A stretch of 10,986 bases of DNA, taken from the NCBI GenBank assembly GCA_937968035.1, contig CALBTS010000080.1, positions 1-10,986 of the forward strand, given 5' to 3'. Made by a program: the position numbers and the translations under genes. Below the pieces are notes generated by a model. It was not told the origin of the DNA. It saw only the letters and a list, made by a program, of their open reading frames with translations, and made no database searches. This DNA comes from an uncultured Methanomethylovorans sp. (GTDB taxonomy: Archaea > Halobacteriota > Methanosarcinia > Methanosarcinales > Methanosarcinaceae). This document shows positions 1 to 7,310 of this stretch, piece after piece. Within the stretch, counting starts at the first letter, position 1. Every line of letters begins with the position of its first letter.

Positions 1-1058
1 CCTCCAATGATAGAAGCGATCTTTTCAGCAGCATCTCCGTTTCCAAACCTGTTCCTGTGCAGTTTTAATGATGGACGGAACGAGCTGACCGCCTGGAATA
101 TCTTTGCTTTATCAGTTCCTACAAGAATATTCCAGCCATCCTCAATAGTTTCACCCCATTCAGAGTTCTCTCTGAGCGTTATACATGGGACCTTTAAAAT
201 ATATGCCTCTTTTTGGATTCCGCCTGAATCAGTGAGGATCAGTTTTGAATGACCCATCAGCTTTATAAAATCCAGGAAGCCAAGAGGTTCTACCAGTTTC
301 ACGGATGAGTTCAGCCTTTCATAGAGGCCATACTCTTTCAGCAGCTTCTGGGTCCTTGGATGCACCGGAAATACAATGGTTTCGTCCAGTTGAGAGAACG
401 CATCAACAATATTTTGCAGATTTTCCTTAATATCTGTATTACTTGCTCTATGAATTGTAGCTACTGCATATTCTTTGCTCTTTAAGTTAAGATCAGATAA
501 GATCGTTGATCTTGTTTCTGCTATTTCCTTATTGTGCAAAAGGGAATCGGCCATCACATCGCCAGTCAGATAGACATTATCCTTTATTCCTTCCATTTTC
601 AGATTATCAACCGCATTTTCAGTGGGACAGAACAACAGGTCAGAACAGTGATCGGTCAAAACCCGGTTGATCTCTTCAGGCATTGATCGGTCAAAACTTC
701 TTAACCCGGATTCCACATGTGCATTTTTAATATGCAGTTTTGCAGCTGCAAGAGCACCGGCAAGTGTCGAATTGGTATCACCGTATGTCAAAACGATCTC
801 GGGTTCTTCTTTGATCAGCACCTCTTCTATTTTCTTCAGCATTTCTCCTGTCTGATATCCATGTGAACCTGAGCCGATGCCGAGAAAATATTCGGGTTCA
901 GGAATATTTAACTCAGTGAAGAAAACATTATTCATTTTATAGTCATAGTGCTGACCCGTATGGATCAATACCTCTTCATGATCTTTTCGTAATTGTTTGG
1001 AAACAACAGATGCTTTTACGAACTGAGGTCTCACACCGACTATGCTTGCTATCTTCAT
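1..1058 (-). CDS. wecB: UDP-N-acetylglucosamine 2-epimerase, non-hydrolysing (C-terminus cut by window edge)
   Basis: Interconverts UDP-GlcNAc and UDP-ManNAc in the cytoplasm, supplying ManNAc-type sugars for surface glycans. I read 352 codons from an ATG at 1058, and the frame is still open at base 1. Family members run about 360-380 residues, so only the end is missing. The N-terminus reads MKIASIVGVRPQFVKAS, with the conserved lysine. It is followed by TGQHYDY, TYGDTNSTLAGALAA (catalytic Asp), HVESGLRS (Glu), PEEINR (Glu and Arg), ATIHRASNTD (His) and LTDSGGIQKEA near the UDP site, all in family order. The start is secure: GGTGA at 1067-1063 lies four bases upstream and directly follows the TAA of the preceding gene. 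The gap to that gene is 9 bases, so co-transcription is likely. The closely related hydrolysing epimerases are the main alternative, but the HVESGLRS and PEEINR motifs and the archaeal context favour this call. Confidence 0.93.
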   Translation of the reverse strand, partial: MKIASIVGVRPQFVKASVVSKQLRKDHEEVLIHTGQHYDYKMNNVFFTELNIPEPEYFLGIGSGSHGYQTGEMLKKIEEVLIKEEPEIVLTYGDTNSTLAGALAAAKLHIKNAHVESGLRSFDRSMPEEINRVLTDHCSDLLFCPTENAVDNLKMEGIKDNVYLTGDVMADSLLHNKEIAETRSTILSDLNLKSKEYAVATIHRASNTDIKENLQNIVDAFSQLDETIVFPVHPRTQKLLKEYGLYERLNSSVKLVEPLGFLDFIKLMGHSKLILTDSGGIQKEAYILKVPCITLRENSEWGETIEDGWNILVGTDKAKIFQAVSSFRPSLKLHRNRFGNGDAAEKIASIIG

Positions 1059-1062
1059 GATC

Positions 1063-1067
1063 TCACC
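1063..1067 (-). promoter_or_regulatory. Ribosome binding site of wecB, abutting the upstream stop codon
   Basis: GGTGA on the minus strand, a strong match to the archaeal anti-Shine-Dalgarno sequence, four bases before the ATG at 1058. It begins directly after the TAA at 1070-1068 of the DUF354 gene, a layout that suggests coupled translation. Confidence 0.85.
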
Positions 1068-2144
1068 TTATTTTGAATTAAAGGGAACGCCTGCTTTTGT
1101 TTCCTTTAAACTTTCCGGATAATTTTCAATGAACCACACTATAAATGCGGTGACATCAATTTTGTCATTCAGTAACTTTTCTCTTTTCTTGCTCCACTCT
1201 TCCTTAAGCGTGGGTACTTTTACAAGTTCAAGTGCTTTGTTCAATGCTGCTTCTGAGTCACTGTAATTAAAGATCAGATCATATTTCTCTTCAAGTTCGA
1301 TGAAATTGGACATATCATCTTTTCCCACAAAAGAATTGCAACGGATCGCAGGCACGCCCAAAACGGCAGCTTCCGTTGTCATGGTCTGACTATCGCCTAC
1401 GAACATCTGTGCATAGTACAGCAGATCATGTATCTTTTCCGGAGAAACTCTGACCCTGTATTTTTCCAGCTCCGGCTCCAGCTTACCTTCTGAAGTGATC
1501 AGTACCCGTCCATATTTCTCGAGCTCTTGAGCGAACTTTATTTTGTTTTCTATACCATGATGACCAATGTCATGATCTGCATTCCATGTAACAAACCTGA
1601 AAATTACGTATCTATCCTCTGTAGTCAGACCAAGCTCATTAAGAGCCGCTTGTGAGGGATGAAAATAATCCGGATGCAAGTAAGCCAGTTCTTTGTACCC
1701 GTTCAAGTATAATTGATTATCCCCTATCTTCTTTTTGTATGAGGACGGAGTAAAGATAACAGAGGCAAAACGATCTGTTAAAAGATGTTCTATGGTTCCT
1801 TTTTCAGAGTCCTCGAAAACTATAGAAGGCTTGTGTATAAGTTTGCCCACATGAGCACTATATGCATTACCTGAGCCACCTACCAGAATATCGGGTTTGA
1901 AAGAGCGGGCAATTTTATAGAGTCTTTTCTCGATCTTCAATAATTCAACTGCCTTTGAAAACAAAGTTGGGTAAGCACTTCCAACTATATCATATTCAAA
2001 TCCGTAAGCATCCAACAGATCCAACGACACATCTTTAGCAACTGCTGTCATTTTACAGATATGGCCTTTGCTTTCAAGGATCCTTATTGCGTTCCTGAAG
2101 AAATGAACTTGAGCAGGATGACCAACATTAAAAAGTACTCTCAT
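1068..2144 (-). CDS. DUF354 family protein (GT-B / UDP-GlcNAc 2-epimerase-like fold)
   Basis: 358 residues. The start MRVLFNVGHPAQVHFFRN is the typical beginning of DUF354 proteins, an archaeal family related to GT-B glycosyltransferases and UDP-GlcNAc 2-epimerases and often found in surface-polysaccharide clusters. Also visible are KPDILVGGSGNAYSAHVGK (about 84-101) at the end of the N-terminal Rossmann half and VGDSQTMTTEAAVLGVPAI (about 249-267), the expected sugar-nucleotide site in the C-terminal half. The frame could extend to an ATG at 2171. I chose the ATG at 2144 because GGTGA (2153-2149) lies four bases before it, while 2171 has no such site and adds nine residues outside the family start. 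It lies 32 bases after the methyltransferase and 9 before wecB. No signal peptide or membrane segment is seen, so it is probably cytosolic. The exact reaction is unknown; a glycosyltransferase role is inferred. Confidence 0.85.
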   Translation of the reverse strand: MRVLFNVGHPAQVHFFRNAIRILESKGHICKMTAVAKDVSLDLLDAYGFEYDIVGSAYPTLFSKAVELLKIEKRLYKIARSFKPDILVGGSGNAYSAHVGKLIHKPSIVFEDSEKGTIEHLLTDRFASVIFTPSSYKKKIGDNQLYLNGYKELAYLHPDYFHPSQAALNELGLTTEDRYVIFRFVTWNADHDIGHHGIENKIKFAQELEKYGRVLITSEGKLEPELEKYRVRVSPEKIHDLLYYAQMFVGDSQTMTTEAAVLGVPAIRCNSFVGKDDMSNFIELEEKYDLIFNYSDSEAALNKALELVKVPTLKEEWSKKREKLLNDKIDVTAFIVWFIENYPESLKETKAGVPFNSK

Positions 2145-2148
2145 TTTT

Positions 2149-2153
2149 TCACC
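2149..2153 (-). promoter_or_regulatory. Ribosome binding site that fixes the DUF354 start
   Basis: GGTGA on the minus strand, four bases upstream of the ATG at 2144. It lies inside the longer possible frame beginning at 2171, so it decides in favour of the shorter protein. Confidence 0.75.
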
Positions 2154-2176
2154 GTTATAAGATTTCTGCATGATGA

Positions 2177-2854
2177 TTAATTGCCGTTCTTACTTTTACT
2201 CACAATGAAAACTATTGCACAGGGAAATTTCGTTATTTTAGATATAAGAATGTGTATTTTCGTAGATAGACCAGTAATGGCGAAGCGGCGTAAGATCTTT
2301 ATAGTGATATGTCTGTCGTAAAAATATATTTTTTCAATATTGCTTCCTACACTTTCAAAGAAAGATCTGAGATCTTCAATCGTATGATTTTTCCAGTTCG
2401 TTTTCCTGACAAGCCCGGTTAGATTCGAATTATGTACCAGGACCAATATACCTCCTTCAGCAAGCATGGAAAGATATTTTGTCATTATTGGTTTATTTAG
2501 ATCGATCCCAAATATTGAGAAGCCCGCCATAAATATAATATCATATTTCTCAGTGAAATATTTTTCCGGATATCTTCCATCAGCAACCAGAAATGTGACA
2601 CTTGAGTTATTTTTTATCCTGTTTTCTTTTGCCTTCTCTATCGCACTTTCATCATAATCGAAGGCAGTTACCTTTGCCCCGTATTTTTCAAATAATAACG
2701 AATGATGCCCGGTCCCACAGCCAACATCAAGGACACTTGGATCTTTCTTATTAGAGCATTTTATACATTTTTGAATAAGGTACTTGTCCTCATCGTAATA
2801 TTTAAACCCCATTTTTACAATAAGTTTATTCTGGATGCTGTCAATGATCTTCAC
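2177..2854 (-). CDS. SAM-dependent class I methyltransferase
   Basis: 225 residues from a GTG at 2854. Motif I, VLDVGCGTG, is at about 41-49. It is followed by AKVTAFDYDESAIEKAKEN (an acidic residue for the SAM ribose), FLVADGRYPEKYF (motif II) and YDIIFMAG (motif III). This is a complete small Rossmann methyltransferase. The acceptor is unknown; in this cluster a sugar O- or N-methylation is a reasonable inference. The C-terminus has a mildly hydrophobic stretch (FPCAIVFIVS), not long enough to call a membrane segment. The frame is open back to 2923, but the GTG at 2854 forms a GTGA overlap with the stop of the preceding gene and has GAGG at 2869-2866, 11 bases upstream. The start at 2923 would need a 73-base overlap and has no binding site. 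Confidence 0.85.
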   Translation of the reverse strand: MKIIDSIQNKLIVKMGFKYYDEDKYLIQKCIKCSNKKDPSVLDVGCGTGHHSLLFEKYGAKVTAFDYDESAIEKAKENRIKNNSSVTFLVADGRYPEKYFTEKYDIIFMAGFSIFGIDLNKPIMTKYLSMLAEGGILVLVHNSNLTGLVRKTNWKNHTIEDLRSFFESVGSNIEKIYFYDRHITIKILRRFAITGLSTKIHILISKITKFPCAIVFIVSKSKNGN

Positions 2855-3627
2855 TTTCTCATCATCCTCAGTGCTTTCTTTGCGGAATTGAATGCCAGGT
2901 CCTGTACCCAGAATAAAGCCCACCTGAAAGTGGTCGATGTCCAGCGATCCGGATGCAGCGTGATGTATAGATTTTCCATCTTGCCGGTCTCTATCAATCT
3001 GATAAGGTCATCAGTTGTTTCAGCGACGAACTTTTGCGTCCTTCCCGGAATAAAATCTCTAAGGTTATTCTTTGAGTTCCAGCCCCTTCCGGTATCAGTA
3101 AAATAATTAAGTTCTTCTCCGAGCGATAAATACGCTTCGCCGATAATTCCAAAATCCTTGAAATCATATCGGTTCCAAAGGTCCCGGTTATCATACTTTG
3201 ATAGAGAGGCTCCATGCATACTTATGGTTTTCAGGGTACATATGCTTCTGAATCTCTCTACTTCTTCCTCGAACATCTTTATCGCTTTTTCATAGTCACC
3301 ATTGGAGTCACTCAAAGTCTCATAATGATACCCGATCTCATGTCCCATTGCTTCGATCTGTTGCATGATCTCAGGAACATAGATATTCCTTTTAGCTCTG
3401 AAATAATAAGTTGCGCGTATGCCAAATTCCTTTTCGATGAGGGCGGTCCTCAGTGAAGGGACCGCCTTTCCATCCACATCGTGGCGCATCAGGACAAAAC
3501 GCTCTGGCAGATCGTTGCCAGCGGTCAGATATTGCTCTATAGTAACAGAAGTATAGTTCTCAGCTAAGGCAGAACAGAGCTCACGAAACTTCTCAGTGGT
3601 AAAATCAAGGTCCTGAAAATTTAACAC
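2851..3627 (-). CDS. Single-domain polysaccharide-deacetylase-like protein, paralogue of the N-terminal half of its neighbour
   Basis: 258 residues of the NodB-like (carbohydrate esterase 4) superfamily in a divergent branch, possibly related to WbmS-type proteins of O-antigen clusters. Motifs: RHDVD (48-52) as the metal-binding Asp motif, GHEIGYHYE (95-103), SMHG (136-139) and LHPDRW (224-229). It aligns end to end with residues 1-255 of the upstream protein, about half identical by eye, including shared stretches such as ATYYFR, DNRDLW and GEAYLS. The GTG start at 3627 has GGTGA at 3638-3634, six bases away, and overlaps the upstream stop by 7 bases. Its N-terminus also matches that of the paralogue, which supports this start. 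No signal peptide is visible, so a cytosolic or membrane-associated site is likelier than secretion. Probable role: removal of an N-acetyl group, or another amide hydrolysis, on a glycan intermediate; the substrate is unknown. Confidence 0.82.
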   Translation of the reverse strand: MLNFQDLDFTTEKFRELCSALAENYTSVTIEQYLTAGNDLPERFVLMRHDVDGKAVPSLRTALIEKEFGIRATYYFRAKRNIYVPEIMQQIEAMGHEIGYHYETLSDSNGDYEKAIKMFEEEVERFRSICTLKTISMHGASLSKYDNRDLWNRYDFKDFGIIGEAYLSLGEELNYFTDTGRGWNSKNNLRDFIPGRTQKFVAETTDDLIRLIETGKMENLYITLHPDRWTSTTFRWALFWVQDLAFNSAKKALRMMRK

Positions 3628-5330
3628 TCAGAATCACCCACTGATCTCAAACCATCTACGAGATCTTTCAATGGCACTACATTCACGTCGTCTAAATTCT
3701 TTAGGATATAGCGTATCCTCTGCTCAACAATATCTCCTTTAATTATCCAATAGAAGGGACGGCCTTTTCCAACTTTCGGAAACTCTTCCCTGCAGATATC
3801 GATGGGATGGAAGTAAAATATAGTGTGGCCCCTATTCAAGCTCTGTCTGATACCTTTCAGGATAAGGTTAGCACCAAGGAACCTCAGCATTGGTCCGCCA
3901 GACGTCGGTATTTTGATCCCTACGTCATAATAGGACCAGGGGAATTCAATAAGGTCTCCGGTAGGAGCCGGTTCAAGGCTGCCCTTTGCCGGATAATAAG
4001 GAACGGTTGAAACAGAATTCAACGAAGAATCTGTTTTATTATACAAAGAGTTCACAGCCACTGAGGAATCATACTTAAAACCCATTTTTCTAAGCGAATC
4101 GAGCATTTGTCCGGTTACTGCTGCGTTCGGTGCACGGAAACCAATTACTTTTTGTCCGGAGGCCTTTTCCAGTATCTTCTTTGCTTCTATTGTGCTCTGT
4201 TCGAACTCTTCGATGGTCAGTAAAGGCTTTTTTGTGTTAGGATTGATACTGCACCTGTGATCGGCTCCATGACATGCGATCTCATGACCCCTTGCAGCAA
4301 TGGACTCGATCAGACCCGGGTAGTGTTCTGCAACATCCGCCACTATAAAGAACGTGGCGGTCATGTTAAATTCATCAAGTATGTCCAGCACCCTTTTTGT
4401 CGGCTCACTTAAATAGTCGTATCTTCCTTCCCATTTTTCAAAGAATTCTTTGACATTTTTATATACTGAAAAATCAGACCCGCAAACAGAAGGAATATGA
4501 TACCAGTCTTCAATGTCAACTGTTATTGATAAGCTTCGATTCACATGCAGCCGGTTCTTTCGTCCACCATACTCTATAAGGATGTTCTTCCCAAAATTTA
4601 CAGCAAGGTCCATGGAATAATATGCACTCCATGAAAAAATATTAGATGACCACCGTTCGGGATGCGTAAGAATATAAAGATTATTAAGTTCTTTGCTTTC
4701 GATACGTCTTATGAGATCGATGGTATTATCAATGTCTATCTGCTGTGAATTTCCAGGAATATAATCCCTCATGTTATCCTTAAGGCCCCAGCATCTGCCG
4801 GTATCAGAAAAGTAGTTAAGCTCATCCCCTACGGATAAGTATGCTTCACCCACGATCCCGTAATCCTTATAGTTATAGACCTTCCAGAGATCACGGTTAT
4901 CGAAATTTGACAGGGGTCTTCCGTGCATGCAGATCGTTTTAACATCACATATCTGCCTTAACTTTTCCAGATTAGAACGGAAAAGCTCGATAGCTTTTTC
5001 CGGATCACCATTGGCCTCGCTCAGCACTTCATAGTGATACCCGATCTCATGGCCCATATCTCTGATCTGCTTTATTATATCTGTGTGGAATTCACCTCGA
5101 TTGGACCTGAAATAATAGGTTGCCTTGATCCCAAGTTCCTTTTCTATCTTGGCGGTTTTCAATGCATTTCCAGGAAATCGGTCTATATCATGACGCATGA
5201 TGACGAATTTATCAGGATGAGGTTTGTCAAAATACTCTAATACTGTTATAGTTGCATAGTTCCTGGATATTGCTTCGCATATATTGCGAAACCGGGGAAG
5301 AGAAAAATCGAGGTTGTCAAGATAAGACAT
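3621..5330 (-). CDS. Two-domain (fused) polysaccharide deacetylase
   Basis: 569 residues with two NodB-like domains. Domain 1 (about 1-255) carries RHDID (46-50), GHEIGYHYE (93-101), MHG (135-137) and LTHPERW (221-227), and is duplicated as the next gene. Domain 2 (about 265-565) is a more classical deacetylase: SITVDIEDWYH (268-278, metal Asp), TATFFIV (324-330), GHEIACHGADH (348-358, H354 and H358 as the H-x3-H pair), GFRAPN (397-402) and FYFHPID (505-511, catalytic His). It resembles the DUF3473-containing deacetylases of exopolysaccharide and exosortase clusters. The ATG at 5330 has GGTGA (5341-5337) six bases upstream. A 200-base gap separates it from the glycosyltransferase upstream, and the next gene overlaps by 7 bases. 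No signal peptide is seen. Likely activity: deacetylation of N-acetyl-hexosamine residues in a glycan or its lipid-linked precursor. Confidence 0.87.
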   Translation of the reverse strand: MSYLDNLDFSLPRFRNICEAISRNYATITVLEYFDKPHPDKFVIMRHDIDRFPGNALKTAKIEKELGIKATYYFRSNRGEFHTDIIKQIRDMGHEIGYHYEVLSEANGDPEKAIELFRSNLEKLRQICDVKTICMHGRPLSNFDNRDLWKVYNYKDYGIVGEAYLSVGDELNYFSDTGRCWGLKDNMRDYIPGNSQQIDIDNTIDLIRRIESKELNNLYILTHPERWSSNIFSWSAYYSMDLAVNFGKNILIEYGGRKNRLHVNRSLSITVDIEDWYHIPSVCGSDFSVYKNVKEFFEKWEGRYDYLSEPTKRVLDILDEFNMTATFFIVADVAEHYPGLIESIAARGHEIACHGADHRCSINPNTKKPLLTIEEFEQSTIEAKKILEKASGQKVIGFRAPNAAVTGQMLDSLRKMGFKYDSSVAVNSLYNKTDSSLNSVSTVPYYPAKGSLEPAPTGDLIEFPWSYYDVGIKIPTSGGPMLRFLGANLILKGIRQSLNRGHTIFYFHPIDICREEFPKVGKGRPFYWIIKGDIVEQRIRYILKNLDDVNVVPLKDLVDGLRSVGDSEC

Positions 5331-5530
5331 CAGATATCACCACTAGCAAAGATTTCGACGGAATTGATTTTGTTTGCCCATAGGTCCCATATGATCGCCC
5401 TATGACCTGCTGCCCGGGAGCATATTTACCCATTTGATCGGAATGATATGTTTTAGGTGTCATCATCTCTATTTTTTAATGAACGGATATCTTCCCTAAA
5501 GACCATTCTACTGTAAATACGATGGATAAG
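5331..5530. other. Intergenic gap inside the glycan cluster
   Basis: 200 bases between two minus-strand genes. I see no convincing TATA box. A weak TAAATATG on the minus strand (about 5421-5428) lies roughly 95 bases before the deacetylase start. There is no oligo-T terminator on the minus strand after the glycosyltransferase, so read-through transcription is possible. The part next to the glycosyltransferase (5456-5530) stays open in its frame beyond the stop codon. Confidence 0.5.
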
Positions 5531-7105
5531 TTAGTTCCAGACCACACCCCGGATATCTGTTTCACTATCCTGCATAGATTTGTCAGATTCCTGCATGTCG
5601 AACAGCATAGCAAACAAAGTGAACTGTATCCCAGTGATCAGCAATAGAGCGTCCAGCAATGGGGAATTCGGAGACACTGGCCAGCCAAGGAACAACTTGG
5701 AGGCAAAAATGTAAGCTCCAAAGAGCAGGCCAATAGGCACCAGTACCATGCCCAGGGTATAGAAGAACACCAGAGGATGGAAACTCAATATCATGTACTT
5801 CATCTTAAGGCGCCACAGGAATTTCCTGAAAAGCATACCAGAAACACGGAACATGAACTTACTGTACTTGATAGAAGACTTTTCCTGACCGTAGCGGGCA
5901 GGCATTGTGACATCCATGGTGCGGAAACCAAATGTGTTGAGTTTGACAAGCATATCATTGCAGTATCCGTAATAAGTGAAGAGGGTGTCTATATCAATAC
6001 CGGAGAGGGCTTTTCGGGAGATAGCAGTATAACCGTTCTGAGGGTCCATAATATGCCAGTATCCGCTGCTGATCTTATTGATCATTGTCAGAACAGAGTT
6101 ACCAAACAGACGCCATTTGCTCATGCCGCCCCTAAATTCCTTGCTAAGGAGACGATTGCCTTTGGTATAATCCGCTTTGCCCTGAATGATCGGCATGAGA
6201 AGCTTAGGAAGCTGGTCAGGGTTCATCTGGTTATCCCCACCCATGACCACAATAAGATCCATGTTCTCTTTCAGGGCGCGTTTGTACCCATGCAGAATAG
6301 CTGCACCAACACCCTGATTAATTTCATGTGTGATCACATGTAATCTTGGATCTTTTATGGATTCCAGCACCTGTGCAGTTGAGTCGGTGCTTGCATCATT
6401 GATAACAAATATCCTGGAAACGTAGGGAGGAATACCGTCAACTGTGATCCTTATAAGTTTTTCTTCGTTGTAGGCAGGAATGACCACACCGATCTTGCGT
6501 TCATGCAGAACAGCATGTTCGTCACTGACGAAAATGGATACTTCTACTCCTTTTACATCAAGCCCCGCATCTTGTACGTCCTTAAGCAGAGAATATTCCA
6601 CAGGGACTTGTGTTCCATCGAATTTAAGGACATCAAAAGTATTGGATGAAAAAGCACTGAAACCAGCATATCTGCTTTCCGAAAGGTAAAATGCTTCCTC
6701 TACAACGGTCTGCTGTTCTTTTCCATTTTTATCGATGAGGATCACAGGCATAGATTCATGGCCTTTTAACTCACCTGTGACAACATCAGATTGTAACCAG
6801 AAGATAGGCTCCAGAAGTTTGGGGATCTCATCGGGATTATGGCATCCGTTCGGATAAAGGGTCACAATGATCTTTGGCTTAAGTTTATAAGCCTCCTGAA
6901 AACCAGTTTTTAAAGCCTCAGCCCTACCAAGGGGCTTATCGTGCCGGACAAGGGTTATATCCATACTTGTGGCAATGAACGCTGTGGCATCATCACTACA
7001 ATCATCCACAACTATGATCTCATCAACATAAGATCTTGCTTTTTTGATGATATCCCTTACATACACTTCTTCATTATAAGCAGGAATTACAGCAACTATG
7101 GTCAA
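5531..7105 (-). CDS. Membrane-anchored tandem GT2 glycosyltransferase, first domain probably inactive
   Basis: 524 residues with two GT-A domains of family 2, like dolichol-phosphate mannose/glucose synthases. Domain 1 (about 1-200): VIPAYNEE (7-13), VVDDCSDD (32-39). Where the family has the DxD-like metal motif it reads YPNGCHNPDEIPK (84-96), without the acidic residues. Domain 2 (about 204-435): VVIPAYNEE (207-215), VINDASTDS (234-242), VMGGDNQMNPDQLPK (287-301), and NGYTAISRKAL (357-367). Two membrane segments follow at about 443-470 and 482-503. It probably loads a sugar onto a polyprenol phosphate, or extends a lipid-linked glycan, on the cytosolic face. The start is a TTG at 7105: a TAG codon sits immediately before it in frame, and the N-terminus is already complete for the family. 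No Shine-Dalgarno site precedes it. It is the first gene of the leftward cluster. Confidence 0.88.
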   Translation of the reverse strand: MTIVAVIPAYNEEVYVRDIIKKARSYVDEIIVVDDCSDDATAFIATSMDITLVRHDKPLGRAEALKTGFQEAYKLKPKIIVTLYPNGCHNPDEIPKLLEPIFWLQSDVVTGELKGHESMPVILIDKNGKEQQTVVEEAFYLSESRYAGFSAFSSNTFDVLKFDGTQVPVEYSLLKDVQDAGLDVKGVEVSIFVSDEHAVLHERKIGVVIPAYNEEKLIRITVDGIPPYVSRIFVINDASTDSTAQVLESIKDPRLHVITHEINQGVGAAILHGYKRALKENMDLIVVMGGDNQMNPDQLPKLLMPIIQGKADYTKGNRLLSKEFRGGMSKWRLFGNSVLTMINKISSGYWHIMDPQNGYTAISRKALSGIDIDTLFTYYGYCNDMLVKLNTFGFRTMDVTMPARYGQEKSSIKYSKFMFRVSGMLFRKFLWRLKMKYMILSFHPLVFFYTLGMVLVPIGLLFGAYIFASKLFLGWPVSPNSPLLDALLLITGIQFTLFAMLFDMQESDKSMQDSETDIRGVVWN

Positions 7106-7213
7106 CTATTTAGCCCCCGCATTAAAAGCCGGAAGGTGGCATACTTATCGTAAACCTCACATTCGCTTAGTATCGCTATGTGCATATTATCTAAATATCT
7201 ATCCATGCAAAGC

Positions 7214-7221
7214 AATATAAA
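7214..7221 (-). promoter_or_regulatory. Candidate TATA box for the leftward glycan cluster
   Basis: TTTATATT on the minus strand, preceded by purine-rich AAAGAAACA that resembles a BRE element. Transcription would start near 7190, giving a leader of about 85 bases before the TTG at 7105. Confidence 0.5.
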
Positions 7222-7227
7222 TGTTTC

Positions 7228-7235
7228 TTTATATT
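7228..7235 (+). promoter_or_regulatory. Candidate TATA box facing the XRE regulator
   Basis: TTTATATT on the plus strand, the exact mirror image of the box at 7221-7214 across a 6-base spacer. Transcription would start near 7258 and leave a leader of about 175 bases containing the palindromes. Its upstream flank is not purine-rich, so it is weaker than the leftward box. Confidence 0.4.
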
Positions 7236-7291
7236 TCAGTCGCTTTTAAGTAAATAATACATAAGGCTCTCATTAATTAAGTAAGTTATTG

Positions 7292-7308
7292 TTTTTGCAT
7301 ATCAAAAA
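7292..7308. repeat. 6-base inverted repeat with 5-base loop
   Basis: TTTTTG (7292-7297), spacer CATAT, CAAAAA (7303-7308). It is not placed after any gene, so a terminator role is unlikely. An operator or an RNA hairpin in the regulator's leader is possible. Confidence 0.5.
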
Positions 7309-7310
7309 GG

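Noticed and set aside
2855..2923. Extension of the methyltransferase to a GTG at 2923
   Set aside because: It would overlap the preceding gene by 73 bases with no ribosome site, while GTG at 2854 gives a normal 4-base overlap preceded by GAGG.
2994..3215. Short open frame within the single-domain deacetylase gene on the same strand
   Set aside because: It is a different frame of a gene with conserved motifs on both sides of it, and no frameshift in the deacetylase is needed to explain the sequence.
5531..5533. Stop codon recoding (pyrrolysine or selenocysteine) in the glycosyltransferase
   Set aside because: The stop is TAA; pyrrolysine uses TAG and selenocysteine uses TGA. No matching RNA element was seen.
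5777..6343. 188-codon open frame on the plus strand
   Set aside because: It lies wholly opposite the glycosyltransferase, which has clear GT2 motifs throughout; the translation is rich in His, Cys and Thr and matches no family I know. It is an antisense shadow.
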